A stretch of DNA of 64,000 bases from Oceanobacillus iheyensis HTE831 (GTDB lineage Bacteria > Bacillota > Bacilli > Bacillales > Amphibacillaceae). Within the stretch, counting starts at the first letter, position 1. Each line of letters starts with the position of its first letter. The translations under genes were made by a program, and so were the position numbers. Shown one piece after another: positions 8,126-17,447 of this stretch. A model generated the notes under the pieces. That model did not search any database and had not been told where the DNA came from. It worked only from the letters and a program-made list of their open reading frames with translations. The DNA is taken from positions 846,501-910,500 of the forward strand of contig NC_004193.1 in the NCBI RefSeq assembly GCF_000011245.1, written 5' to 3'.

Positions 8126-8716
8126 ATGATGGGAATCAAAAAGCAATTAGGTATGGGTGTAGCTACAGCAGTATTGGGATTATCATTGATAGGAGGTGGC
8201 ACGTTTGCATACTTTAGTGACAGCACAGAAACAAGCAACACATTCGCTGCGGGCACACTGGATCTAACAGCAGAGCCTACGGAGATTATTAATGTGGAAA
8301 ATATGGCACCTGGAGATTCGATGGTTCGTGACTTTGAGCTTCAAAATAGTGGTACGCTCGATATTAATACAGTGTATTTAGAAACGAATTATACTGTTGA
8401 GGATGCACAAGGTGATAATTCCGAGGATTTTGGAGAACACATAGAAGTAGAATTTCTTTATAACGTAAATAACTTGGATGAAGTGATTTATCAAACAACA
8501 TTAGCTGAGCTGCAAGACATGACACCTGAAGCGATTAATGAACATATTTTTTATCCAGCTATTGGCAATGAAGGTCTTGCGGCAGGAGACTCACATGATC
8601 TTGTCGTTCAATTCAACTTCAAAGATAGCGGAGAAGACCAAAATCAGTTCCAGGGTGATGCTTTAAACCTTGAGTGGACATTTATTGCAACACAAGGTGA
8701 AGGAGAAGATATCTAG
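8126..8716 (+). CDS. tasA: TasA/camelysin-family fibre protein
   Basis: Secreted 196-residue protein of the TasA/CalY family, the major amyloid-like matrix fibre. The signal peptide (residues about 1-28) is followed by the family signature FAYFSDSTETSNTFAAGTLD. A beta-sandwich with an LQNSGTLDIN stretch and a C-terminal EWTFIATQ strand follows. An AAGGAGG ribosome site precedes ATG ATG at 8126. Its signal should be cut by SipW, encoded 69 bases upstream. The family was once classed as peptidase M73; the fibre role is better established. Confidence 0.92.
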   Translation: MMGIKKQLGMGVATAVLGLSLIGGGTFAYFSDSTETSNTFAAGTLDLTAEPTEIINVENMAPGDSMVRDFELQNSGTLDINTVYLETNYTVEDAQGDNSEDFGEHIEVEFLYNVNNLDEVIYQTTLAELQDMTPEAINEHIFYPAIGNEGLAAGDSHDLVVQFNFKDSGEDQNQFQGDALNLEWTFIATQGEGEDI

Positions 8717-8821
8717 GTAAATACAGTGATGATCGAACAAACTTGAACGAACTTGTAGTGCAATTTTTAATATTACTCTAATAAACTAAGAATCTTAATT
8801 TTTCAGGGAGGGAAGTTATTT

Positions 8822-10450
8822 ATGAAGAATGTATTAAGAGATTTGAAAAGTGAAAAAGATTTCAAATTTAAAAAGCGCTCTATAGCTGCGTTGCTTACAG
8901 TTGGAATTATTTTACCAAGTGCAGTTGCTGTGGCAGATCAGCAAGAGCATCCTGATGCAGAAACGTATAAACCTAGCCCAGTTCCGGATCGAGTTTTACT
9001 AGGATGGGAAGGGGATACAGCTACAACTCAATCTGTTTCATGGAGAACAGATGAAAGTGTTACGTCTCCTGTGGCAGAAATTGCAGTAGCCGAAGAAGGG
9101 CCTAATTTTACTAGTAATACATCAACGATTGAGGCAGAAACAAGTGAAGAAATTGAGGCTAACCTTGGCTATACGAGCCAATACCATACAGTGAACTTTG
9201 AAGGTCTTGAACCAGATACACAATACTTGTATCGCGTGGGCGATGGTGCAAATTGGAGTGAGTGGTATGAGTTCACTACGGCATCAGAAGAAGACGAGCC
9301 TTTTTCATTTATTTACATGGGTGATGCTCAAAACGATATCAAAGAGCACTGGTCAAGGGTGATGCGCAGTGCGTATTCAGACTTATCTGAAGCAAGCTTT
9401 ATTGTTCATGCTGGAGATATGATAAATCATGGTGATGCAGATGAGCAATGGGGTGAGTGGTATGAAAGCGCTGGATGGATTAATGGCATGATACCAAGCA
9501 TTGCAACAGCAGGAAACCATGAATATTATAGAATTACAAATGGACCTAATACACTCTCTGAATATTTTGGACCTCAATTTGCCTATCCTGGTAACGGTCC
9601 TGAGGGACTAGAAGAGCAAGTAGGCTACTGGGATTACCAGGATATGCGAATTATCTCTTTAGATTCCAATACAGGACATGTAGATATTGATCAGCAAGCC
9701 GAATGGTTGGATGAGGTCCTGGAGAACAATCCGAATAAATGGACAGTTATTACGTTCCATCATCCAATTTTCTCTTCCGGAGAAGGACGTGATAACGTAG
9801 CGCTACGTGAAGCGGTATTGCCTGTGATTGAAAAGCATAATGTAGACTTAATCTTTCAAGGACATGACCACACATATGCTCGAGGACATTTGAGTAATGA
9901 AGAAGATGGAGAAAAAGAATACAGCACTGGTACGATGTTTGTTAACTCCGTCTCTGGTCCAAAGATGTATAATAGATCTGAAGTAGTTTGGGAGGAAAAT
10001 AACGCTTATGTGAGAAGTGGTGCAGAAGATACTCAGATGTATCAACACATTTATGTTGATGGAGATGAATTGAAATATGAATCATATAACGCTTTAGGTG
10101 AAATATATGATGAGTTTACAATGACAAAGCAGTCAGATGGTCAGAAGATTATTACTGAAACAGAGGGGTCTGAAGAACCAGTTGAATCTACTATCGAAGA
10201 AGTGAAAACACAGGTTGATGAGTTATTGGCTGCAGGAGATATATCAAGTGAAGAAACAGCTAGGCATTTAAAGACTCACTTGAATTCAGTCGCGCATTAT
10301 CAAGAAAATCAATCCGTGGATAAGGCAATAAATCATATGAATAGTTTTATAGAGTTATTGCAAGTTATAAAAGAAGAACAATTAATTACTGAGAATGCTT
10401 TCAATGTACTAAAAGCTAGTGCTGAAGAATTAATTGAACAGTGGAGATAA
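8822..10450 (+). CDS. Secreted purple-acid-phosphatase-type metallophosphoesterase
   Basis: A 542-residue exported enzyme. The signal peptide is preceded by a long basic N-region. A fibronectin-III-like PAP N-domain (about residues 50-160) comes next. The metallophosphoesterase domain has all metal-binding blocks: GDAQND, HAGDMINHG, AGNHEYY, FHHPIF and GHDHTYARGH. The C-terminal 80 residues form a helical FIMS/FIVAR-like module that could bind the wall. It follows tasA after about 100 bases behind a GGGAGG ribosome site and ends at a strong terminator, so it may belong to the matrix transcript. Its likely role is to release phosphate from organic phosphates outside the cell. Confidence 0.88.
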   Translation: MKNVLRDLKSEKDFKFKKRSIAALLTVGIILPSAVAVADQQEHPDAETYKPSPVPDRVLLGWEGDTATTQSVSWRTDESVTSPVAEIAVAEEGPNFTSNTSTIEAETSEEIEANLGYTSQYHTVNFEGLEPDTQYLYRVGDGANWSEWYEFTTASEEDEPFSFIYMGDAQNDIKEHWSRVMRSAYSDLSEASFIVHAGDMINHGDADEQWGEWYESAGWINGMIPSIATAGNHEYYRITNGPNTLSEYFGPQFAYPGNGPEGLEEQVGYWDYQDMRIISLDSNTGHVDIDQQAEWLDEVLENNPNKWTVITFHHPIFSSGEGRDNVALREAVLPVIEKHNVDLIFQGHDHTYARGHLSNEEDGEKEYSTGTMFVNSVSGPKMYNRSEVVWEENNAYVRSGAEDTQMYQHIYVDGDELKYESYNALGEIYDEFTMTKQSDGQKIITETEGSEEPVESTIEEVKTQVDELLAAGDISSEETARHLKTHLNSVAHYQENQSVDKAINHMNSFIELLQVIKEEQLITENAFNVLKASAEELIEQWR

Positions 10451-10465
10451 AGGAAGAGGCCTAAT

Positions 10466-10516
10466 TAGAACATCTCTTGTAGTGAAAAAATCTACTGCAA
10501 GGGATGTTCTATTTTT
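10466..10516 (+). terminator. Terminator after the phosphatase gene
   Basis: TAGAACATC (10466-10474) pairs with GATGTTCTA (10503-10511), extended inward by CTTG/CAAG and TAG/CTA pairs, and followed by TTTTT. Confidence 0.8.
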
Positions 10517-10569
10517 ATTGTTACTACCTTAGGGTTTATTCAATTTCTATTAAGTAGGAATGATTTTTC

Positions 10570-10674
10570 TTATCCATTAAACGGAAAATGTTGAATACCA
10601 TAGACAAATAAAAAGGAACTAAGCATGAGAATAATTGCTATAATTAGTAAAATATAAACGACTCTCTTGCTCAT
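10570..10674 (-). CDS. Single-helix membrane micropeptide
   Basis: A 34-residue reading frame (starts MSKRVVYILLIIAIILMLSS, ends FPFNG) with one hydrophobic helix. It sits behind a strong AGAGGTGATG ribosome site, in a 445-base stretch without larger genes. Family unknown; the RBS and the clean membrane-segment pattern argue that it is made. Confidence 0.5.
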   Translation of the reverse strand: MSKRVVYILLIIAIILMLSSFLFVYGIQHFPFNG

Positions 10675-10777
10675 ATATCATCACCTCTTTTTTAATAAGG
10701 GATTTAGCACATAATCAAAATTTTACAAGTGACAATCGAATACGAAGAAATATGTAGATTGTTTTGGGAGAAGGGGA

Positions 10778-10817
10778 AGGTGATACCGCTGATGTATAAG
10801 TATCAGCGGTATCACCT
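10778..10817. repeat. Perfect 16-bp inverted repeat
   Basis: AGGTGATACCGCTGAT (10778-10793) is exactly mirrored by ATCAGCGGTATCACCT (10802-10817) around an 8-base loop. Neither strand has a T run after it, so it is not a standard terminator. It lies 79 bases past the end of ykoC and may end or stabilise that transcript. Confidence 0.8.
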
Positions 10818-10895
10818 ATTCGCTGGATAAGCAAGTACATTTCGTTATGGATTCAGCAAAAGTGTTTATTCGGATGAGCCTTTTTGTTAAAACAC

Positions 10896-11681
10896 CTATT
10901 TCCCAATCTCATTTCCAAATATATTCAAATAACCTAGTTGATACGACGTGTAATAAGCAATGATTAATGCAAAAATCATTCCAAAAAGGAATATCCAATC
11001 TTTTCTATTAACCTTCATTCGATGATAGTACGTACGCTCGCGTTCTCCAGTAAAGCCTTTGGATTCCATTGCTATTGCAACTCGTTCGGCTTTTCTTATC
11101 GAATTTGCTAGCAAAGGAATAGCATATTGTTTCATATTTTGTAGCCGGTTCTGCCACCCTTCTGCTCTGCTGATTCCTCGGATACGATGCGCTTGTTTCA
11201 GTAATTCAAATTCATGTTGTAACATTGGCAAAAAGCGATAACCAGCTAAAATACCATAGGTTAATTTTGGAGATAACTTACATTGTTGCATTAAACTTAA
11301 CATAAATTTTGTTGGATTTGTCGTGAATACAAATAATAAGGATAATGCTATAAAACATAAGGAACGTAAAGCAAGGCTTATTCCGACTTCAGCACTACCT
11401 GTCGTCACTTCAAACCAAAGAAATGTAAAAATAACGTCTCCAGTTGCGTAGGATTCATCGGTGTAAAGCATTGTCATCCAAGCGAGTGATGTAGCAAACA
11501 ACGAAAGTGGCATGAAAATCAGGAACCATTTCTTCAATGGGACGCTTGCTAGGATAAATGTTATTGCTAAGATATACAATAAATAGATGAAGGGTGTAAT
11601 CATATCGAAAGAAAAACTAAGAAATATTCCAGGAATTAAAACTGCCAGAGCTTTCATGCTAGGATTTCTATTCTCAATCAT
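10896..11681 (-). CDS. ykoC: ECF transporter T component YkoC
   Basis: Membrane coupling protein (EcfT, CbiQ family) of 261 residues for the hydroxymethylpyrimidine/thiamine precursor importer. It has about five hydrophobic segments and the cytoplasmic coupling helix with AHRIRGISR, the Ala-Arg-Gly-type motif that contacts the ATPases. The start codon overlaps the end of ykoD by 4 bases, showing translational coupling. It is the last gene of the TPP-riboswitch operon. A second coupling motif (MESKGFTG) is visible near residue 207. Confidence 0.9.
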
Positions 11682-13261
11682 TGCATATGCACCACTTCTC
11701 GTTTAACAGATTCTCGAACACGATAAGGTTCTCTTAATCTAGTATCTTGTAATAACTCTTTCTGATTCCAAAGCGATTGTGGATTCCCATCAAAACGTAC
11801 GCTTCCTTTATCTATCACTAATGCCCGTTCACAATATGTATCTACTAAATCCATATCATGTGTTACAAAAATAATAGCTGTTCCTTGAGCTTGCAGTTCC
11901 AATATCATGTTCATCAATTCTTTTGTAGTATGAGCATCCTGTCCAAATGTAGGTTCATCAAATAAAAGTAAATCTGGTGTTTCATCTAACATTGTAGCTA
12001 CACTTAAACGACGTTTTTGACCTCCGCTTAGTGTAAAAGGATTCTTCCATTGATGATCCAATAGTCGAAATGCCTGCAGTAAAGAAATCGTACGATGATT
12101 AATTTCACTAGTAGTATAATTGTTTAAGCGCATACCAAAAGCGACCTCATCAAATACCGTATCACAAATAAATTGATGCTCGGGTTGTTGAAAAACAAAC
12201 CCAGTATGTTTCGATAATATTTTCCGATCCCATGCTTGTAAATCTTTTCCTTGAAATAAGATATTACCATTGTGATACTTTTTTAATCCGATTAAGCATT
12301 GTAGTAGGGTAGATTTTCCAGCACCATTTTCTCCTAATATCGTAATAAATTCACCTTGCTTAACTGAAAAAGAAATATCCTTTAATATAGCAGACTTCTT
12401 CTGGTAATAGTGAAGATGATGAACTTCTAAACACACAGGCATAGATTTTTCGTGCGATACTTTCTTAATAGTTTCTTGGTTATCCAGATACTTCATTGGA
12501 ATTGCAATTTGTTGGTTTCGCAGCATATTTTGATGTAATTGGAAAGCTGTTTCGGGCTTTTCATCTATTAGAATGTGATTATCTTTACTTAATACGACTA
12601 GCCGATCTGCATACATTTCCCAATCATCGACTTGATGTTCAATAATTAGTACGCCGGTATTTGTTTTCTTTTGTATTGCAATTATAAGCTCAATAAATTC
12701 TAATCTGGACATAGGGTCGAGATTCGCTGTTGGTTCATCTAAAATGATATACTTTGGCTCCATTAGTAAGACAGAAGCTAAAGCTATTTTTTGTTTCTGG
12801 CCTCCGGATAAACGGTGAATGTCGGCATCTATGTACTCGAGCATTCCTATTTGTTGTAATACCTTCTTTATCTTTTTTTTCATTTCAGAACGTGGAATAG
12901 CTAGGTTTTCTAGTACAAAAGCTAATTCATCTTCCACTCGAACCATACAAAATTGACTTTCCGGGTCTTGAAATACGATGCCAACCTCTTGGTTAATTAT
13001 ACCTCTTGGGTACTCGGCAATATTCTTACCCTTATATAAAATATTTCCTTTTGTGGTTCCTTCTACAGCTTCTGGATAAAGTCCATTTAAACAAAGTGCC
13101 AAAGTACTTTTCCCAGAACCACTTGCCCCCATTAGAATGGTAATGTCATTTTCATAGATCGATAAAGATAACTGATGAATACTAGCAGTTTCGCTTGTAT
13201 TGTACATAAATGAAAAATTATCAAGTTTAAATAGGGGTTGATCAAGATGCGCTTTGTTCAC
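11678..13261 (-). CDS. ykoD: ECF transporter duplicated ATPase YkoD
   Basis: A single 527-residue chain holding two ABC ATPase domains. The first has Walker [18 protein letters not shown] and DEPTAN. The second has [17 protein letters not shown] and DEPTFGQD. Each domain carries a Q-loop (VFQDPE, VFQQPE). The fused pair drives the YkoE/YkoC membrane parts for import of the thiamine precursor. Overlaps: 20 bases with ykoE upstream and 4 bases with ykoC downstream. Confidence 0.93.
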
Positions 13262-13847
13262 GTTGTTTCTGACGCTCCCTTCCTAGTGGATAACCACTAA
13301 GCACTCCAGTTTTAGCTAGTTGGTCAGCTGTTAATTTTCCAAGAAGACCAGATAAAATTGCGCCGCTTATAATTCGAGTGACAAACATTAATCCTACTAA
13401 CCACGAGGCATAAGCATCGTATCCAGACATGAAGTAATGGTAAGGAAAACTAATCACTGCGGCTCCAATTCCAGAAAAAATGAGTATTCTCAGGCGGTAA
13501 TCTTTCCAACCAGTAGCTGCGAAAGCGAGTTCCGCACCGAGACCTTGTACCATACCGGATAATATTAATGTTGGTCCTGAGGTAGAGCCAATTAGAACTT
13601 CAGTTAGAGCAGCAATTGTTTCGGAAGTGAAAGCGACGCCTGGTTTTCTAATAATGTAGGCAGCAACAATAGATACAATAAACCATATCCCGAATATAAA
13701 TTCATAACCTAATGGACCTAATCCTAATGGAGTGAGTGCTCCAAATAATATATTTCCCACTCCAAAGAAAGCAAGATAAATTAACCCGAAAACTACTCCA
13801 AGCATTGACATTAAAACAACATCTTTTAATTTCCAGTTTTTCGTCAT
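13242..13847 (-). CDS. ykoE: ECF transporter substrate-binding membrane protein YkoE
   Basis: S component of 201 residues with about six membrane segments, recognising hydroxymethylpyrimidine/thiamine. It starts [17 protein letters not shown], typical of YkoE, behind an AAAGGTGG ribosome site, and lies between ykoF and ykoD in the classical order. The end overlaps ykoD by 20 bases. Confidence 0.92.
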
Positions 13848-13860
13848 AGATATCCACCTT

Positions 13861-14451
13861 TTAACCTTTATTTGACGGACTATTTGCAGATATAGTAAAT
13901 GTCATCGTCACATGTGATACAACTTCTCGTACATTGTCAAAGGATTGTTGTAGTGCAGAGAAAATATCATTTACATCTCCGTCTAGCCGTGTTGCATAAT
14001 GAGAATGACTAACCTGTACACCTGTATTTTTAGATAAATCAATTTGTTCATAGATTTTATCCATATAATCTTCACGGCCAAGCGGGTATAGAGAAAATTT
14101 ACATCCTGCTTGCTGCTTTAAACTATTTGAATTAGATTCGTTCATTAATTTATCAGACTCCTCCATGTAAACATCACCAGAAGAATCACCTGGGCATCCA
14201 ATGGAAAAAGTTCCACTCATGGCTACATGTTCTCCAGTTTTTGCTGCATGTAAGAAAATAGCTTTTGTCACATCAAAGATATGAATCGATTTTCCGCGAA
14301 TACATGTAGTAACATCATCTGTTTCTTTCCATACTTTTGACGTATCCACTTCCTCAAGGGTAGATAAAATAATATCGACAAAATCACTACTCATCGGAAA
14401 TAAAGTAAATTGGCATCCTGTAATTCTGCTTGTACTGCAAATGTTTGTCAT
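13861..14451 (-). CDS. ykoF: Thiamine/HMP-binding protein YkoF
   Basis: Cytosolic protein of 196 residues with two repeated ferredoxin-like halves, each opening with GCQFTLFPM or GCKFSLYPL. In B. subtilis, YkoF binds thiamine and is thought to work with the YkoEDC importer. The start at 14451 is chosen because AAGGAGG precedes it. The longer open frame to 14547 would run through the riboswitch terminator. First gene of the operon. Confidence 0.92.
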   Translation of the reverse strand: MTNICSTSRITGCQFTLFPMSSDFVDIILSTLEEVDTSKVWKETDDVTTCIRGKSIHIFDVTKAIFLHAAKTGEHVAMSGTFSIGCPGDSSGDVYMEESDKLMNESNSNSLKQQAGCKFSLYPLGREDYMDKIYEQIDLSKNTGVQVSHSHYATRLDGDVNDIFSALQQSFDNVREVVSHVTMTFTISANSPSNKG

Positions 14452-14477
14452 CGTGTATTCCTCCTTATTTTTGGGCA

Positions 14478-14511
14478 ATAAAAAAACTGCACTCCTAAGG
14501 GAATGCAGTTT
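14478..14511 (-). terminator. Riboswitch-controlled terminator
   Basis: On the minus strand, AAACTGCATTCCC pairs with AGGAGTGCAGTTT followed by T residues. It lies between the TPP aptamer and ykoF, so thiamine pyrophosphate should cause early termination. Confidence 0.85.
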
Positions 14512-14556
14512 GTATATATGAATGAAAAAAAGTAAATATATATTCATACAACGAAC

Positions 14557-14645
14557 TACACTTCCCCACGCTAGTATTATCTAGTTCGGGTTATAAGGGT
14601 CAGGCATTGCCTTCTCAGCCATAGTTATAGCTCCCCTAGTGCGTA
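14557..14645 (-). promoter_or_regulatory. TPP riboswitch (THI element)
   Basis: Read on the minus strand, the conserved blocks appear in order: CACTAGGGGAGC (P1/P2 start), GGCTGAGA, TGACCC, AACTAGATAATACTAGCG and GGGGAAGTG closing P1. A terminator and ykoF follow, so it senses thiamine pyrophosphate and shuts off ykoFEDC when the cofactor is plentiful. Confidence 0.95.
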
Positions 14646-14722
14646 CGATAGAATATGCAGTTTTATTTATTATAGTTTCATCATAAGCAATATTCATTCA
14701 AATGTAAACCATTCAGTTATTT

Positions 14723-14974
14723 TTATATTTTTAATTGTTTTAAATACTTGTCTGCTTCTTTTGCGCTCTTAGTATAGCTATTGTTTTTCCAATGATTCCA
14801 AATCTCCGATAGTGCTAATGCCAGTACTGATAATCCCGTGGCAATTTCTTCATTCGTAAAAGGAATGAGTTGATGGCCAAATAGCATAGATACTGTATTA
14901 GCAAATACTACGAGAAGTATAAACAGGCGGACCCATTTATTATTGATACTTTCTAAAGCTGCTCTCATGGACAA
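14723..14974 (-). CDS. SPP1-type phage holin-like protein
   Basis: An 83-residue membrane protein with two hydrophobic segments (about 15-33 and 42-60), an EIWNHWKNNS stretch and a Lys-rich tail, the pattern of SPP1/XhlB holins. Holins let endolysins reach the wall. No endolysin is adjacent, unlike the holin at 57837 that precedes an amidase. It is probably a domesticated prophage relic or a stand-alone export pore. A GGAGGGA ribosome site precedes the ATG. Confidence 0.8.
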   Translation of the reverse strand: MSMRAALESINNKWVRLFILLVVFANTVSMLFGHQLIPFTNEEIATGLSVLALALSEIWNHWKNNSYTKSAKEADKYLKQLKI

Positions 14975-15095
14975 TCCCTCCTTATTTAATAAATATGGAG
15001 AGCACCTATCCGTTATGATTAAGTTCTGAATATTTTGTTATAATTAAAGTAGTTTGTTTGACATCGTGATATGAAAAAGAACAGGAGGGTCAATA

Positions 15096-15653
15096 CTGAG
15101 AGGGGAAATTGTAATTTTAAATGGTGTACCACGATCCGGAAAATCAAGTGTTATTAAAGAACTTCAATCACTATCAAAGGAAATATGGGTTAATTTAGGA
15201 GTAGATCAAACAGCAGCTATGATCGATGAAAAATTTTCACCTGGAATGGGATTGAGACCTGGTGAAGAGTTTCCAGAACTAGAGGAGAAAGTGAAAAAAC
15301 TTTACATTGCTTTGTTTCATTCCATTACTTGTTATAGTAACCAAGGGCTTCACGTTATTGTCGATGTAGGTTTTCATACAGATTATTTTATGGAATTTAA
15401 TCCATATGAAGAAATGAAAAAAATCCTCAAAGAAGAAAATGTGCATTTTTTTACCATATATTGTCCACCTGAAGTTGTGATGGAAAGAAGAAATCGCACA
15501 TGGGGACAAGAATGGGACGGTAAACAAGTGCCAGAATATGTATATCGCTGGCATCATGCAGTTTATAAGAGCAATTCATCAACACATCAATTTGATACTA
15601 TGTGTATGTCTAGTAAACAAATAGCTAAAGAGATTCTTCAAATAATCAATTAG
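15096..15653 (+). CDS. Chloramphenicol phosphotransferase-like P-loop kinase, CTG start
   Basis: A 185-residue nucleotide kinase-fold protein resembling chloramphenicol 3-O-phosphotransferase. Read from CTG at 15096 it begins with a beta strand and Walker A (ILNGVPRSGKSS). A VIVDVGFH strand and CPPEVVMERRNRTWGQ, which corresponds to the lid region of the family, follow. The first ATG in frame (15219) would remove the P-loop. AGGAGG lies 7 bases before the CTG, and no ATG, GTG or TTG lies at a usable distance, so a rare start codon is likely. The next gene follows after 10 bases. The true substrate is unknown; a resistance role is not shown. Confidence 0.8.
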   Translation: MRGEIVILNGVPRSGKSSVIKELQSLSKEIWVNLGVDQTAAMIDEKFSPGMGLRPGEEFPELEEKVKKLYIALFHSITCYSNQGLHVIVDVGFHTDYFMEFNPYEEMKKILKEENVHFFTIYCPPEVVMERRNRTWGQEWDGKQVPEYVYRWHHAVYKSNSSTHQFDTMCMSSKQIAKEILQIIN

Positions 15654-15663
15654 GGGGATTTAT

Positions 15664-16173
15664 GTGAAGAAAATACTGTTTATTTTTCTTAGTGGATTGA
15701 TATTACTTACGTTTCTTGGCGTGGTTACATTTGTTATGTTACCTAGTTCCAATCAATCGTCGTCAGGTACTTCTAATTTGAATGAAAAAGATAATCAAGA
15801 TCATGAAATACCACTAAGTGAACAAGAGGGAACTCTGCAAGGTTATTATTTCAATGGTTATATCGATATGCGTGATTCGTTTGAAAGTTTTGAGGAAGAA
15901 TCAGAGTACATTTACTATATGAGTCAGCATTTTGACTATTATCGCAACCAAGCTTTCGACCATGATACAGATGAATCCAAAGAAGACCACGCAAAGTATT
16001 TTAGCCAATTAGATCCTCTAAATGCGCTTGTCTCTTTTAGAAACAAGACGAAAGTTGACTTACAAAATGGTGATTATATAAAAGTGACCTTCAAAGGTGG
16101 AATTATGGAATCTTATCCAGCACAAATTGGTGAGGTTGTTGAAGTAGAAGTAATTGGCCGGAAGAAGGAATAA
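15664..16173 (+). CDS. Membrane-anchored or secreted DUF3221-like protein
   Basis: A 169-residue protein with an N-terminal hydrophobic anchor (residues about 4-26) and a Ser/Asn-rich linker. A C-terminal domain follows, ending with VTFKGGIMESYPAQ and a short strand. The ESYPAQ motif recalls DUF3221 proteins of Bacillus. It starts at GTG behind AGGGGG, 10 bases after the kinase-like gene, so the two are probably one transcript. Function unknown. Confidence 0.7.
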   Translation: MKKILFIFLSGLILLTFLGVVTFVMLPSSNQSSSGTSNLNEKDNQDHEIPLSEQEGTLQGYYFNGYIDMRDSFESFEEESEYIYYMSQHFDYYRNQAFDHDTDESKEDHAKYFSQLDPLNALVSFRNKTKVDLQNGDYIKVTFKGGIMESYPAQIGEVVEVEVIGRKKE

Positions 16174-16186
16174 AGGAGTTTATGAA

Positions 16187-16246
16187 ATGAAACGCTATGT
16201 CATTATCACGGTAGGCAAGACACATAGTGTGTTTTATTGTTCATAA
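16187..16246 (+). pseudogene. Truncated start of a P-loop kinase gene
   Basis: A 19-codon frame (MKRYVIITVGKTHSVFYCS) with a good AAAGGAG ribosome site follows the previous gene after 13 bases. KRYVIITVGKTHS matches the opening of small AAA/P-loop kinases, which continue GKTHSGKTTFA; here the match breaks right after GKTHS and stops. It looks like the stump of a gene whose body was deleted. A leader peptide is the alternative. Confidence 0.4.
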
Positions 16247-16381
16247 ACAAATTAAATATTTAATTATTATATCATTATAATGTTTAGTGACATATTATTT
16301 TGAATTTAATGTCATTTAGAATAACTTATTAGCGCAAAGTTTATAAAGTAAAATCCTTTAAAATTTCAATATTGTTAAAAA

Positions 16382-16441
16382 TTTACAATACTGTAAAACA
16401 TTATAATCTTTGTTGACGCTGCCAAAATGACCCTGTAAGAT
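16382..16441 (+). promoter_or_regulatory. Promoter and possible operator of the AA10 gene
   Basis: TTGACG (16413-16418), a 17-base spacer and TAAGAT (16436-16441) form a sigma-A promoter. Just upstream, TTTACA-ATAC-TGTAAA (16382-16397) is a perfect inverted repeat that could bind a regulator. The surrounding stretch 16247-16527 has no gene. Confidence 0.6.
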
Positions 16442-16527
16442 ATAAAAATATAGGCGGTTGGAAAATAAAACCAATAAATAAAGTATTTTCCAAGTTTAAT
16501 TCCGCTACTATTTAAAGGAGGAGTAAC

Positions 16528-17385
16528 ATGAAAGCAGTGTTTAGAACAAAGTCAATGAAATTATTCGGAACATCCATTGCTGCACTCGCCTTTTTTACGT
16601 TTGCTGCTTGGCAAACAGTTTCTGCACATGGTTACATCGAAGAACCTCAATCAAGGAATCTATTATGTCACGAACAAGTGAATACTGATTGTGGAGCGAT
16701 TCAATGGGAGCCGCAAAGTCTAGAAGCACCAAAAGGTTTTCCAGGTCCAAGTATTCCTGATGGACAGATTGCATCTGCTGGAGGAGCTTTCCCAGAATTA
16801 GATGAGCAATCTGCAAACCGTTGGGAAAAGGTCGATATGGACTGGGGAACGAATACATTTACATGGCATCTAACTGCGATGCATGCAACTACGAAATGGC
16901 ATTATTACATTACAAAACCAGATTGGAATCCTAATGAACCGCTTACAAGAGATCAATTTGAATTAGTACCATTCTATGAAATTTATGATGGAGGAGCCCG
17001 TCCAGGACAAAAAGTTACACATCAAGTAACTATACCTGAAAGATCAGGGTATCATATTATCTTAGGGGTTTGGGACGTAAATGACACGGCAAATGCTTTC
17101 TATAATGTTATTGATGCTAATTTTGGTGGAGAGTCTACAGGTCCAGATCCTGAACCAGGTGATCCAGAAGAACCTGAATTACCAGATGTACCGGAATGGA
17201 ATGCAAGTACAGTGTACCTTGGTGGTGACCAAGTAATTTATAATGGCAAATTATATCAGGCGAAATGGTGGACGAGAGGAGATATTCCTGGCAGCTCCCA
17301 AGAATGGGAAGAAGTAGTTACAGGGACAACTACATCCCAAGACGCTTTTGAATCTATTACTGCTTGGAATACGCTTGCGTATTAA
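16528..17385 (+). CDS. AA10 lytic chitin monooxygenase with CBM5/12
   Basis: A secreted copper enzyme of 285 residues that should oxidatively break crystalline chitin and help the chitinase. The signal peptide ends VSA-HGYIEEPQSR, so the mature protein starts with the copper-ligand His. The second copper His is plausibly in WHLTAMHATTKWHYY, and the DVNDTANAFYNVIDANF end of the AA10 fold is present. An acidic Pro/Glu linker leads to a C-terminal chitin-binding module (WNASTVYLGGDQVIYNGKLY, YQAKWW). A strong AAAGGAGGAG ribosome site precedes the ATG. Single-gene transcript between its own promoter and a terminator. Confidence 0.93.
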   Translation: MKAVFRTKSMKLFGTSIAALAFFTFAAWQTVSAHGYIEEPQSRNLLCHEQVNTDCGAIQWEPQSLEAPKGFPGPSIPDGQIASAGGAFPELDEQSANRWEKVDMDWGTNTFTWHLTAMHATTKWHYYITKPDWNPNEPLTRDQFELVPFYEIYDGGARPGQKVTHQVTIPERSGYHIILGVWDVNDTANAFYNVIDANFGGESTGPDPEPGDPEEPELPDVPEWNASTVYLGGDQVIYNGKLYQAKWWTRGDIPGSSQEWEEVVTGTTTSQDAFESITAWNTLAY

Positions 17386-17404
17386 TAGATTTCTATAATA
17401 AGAG

Positions 17405-17441
17405 AAAGTTCCGATCACTAGATTCAAATGATCGGAACTTT
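17405..17441. terminator. Bidirectional terminator between AA10 and GH4 genes
   Basis: AAAGTTCCGATCA (17405-17417) pairs perfectly with TGATCGGAACTTT (17429-17441). It lies between the convergent genes and can serve both strands. Confidence 0.85.
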
Positions 17442-17447
17442 TCGTTG

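Noticed and set aside
14723..16246. Prophage remnant region
   Set aside because: Only a holin is phage-like; the kinase-like and DUF3221-like genes are not, and no integrase or attachment site is seen.
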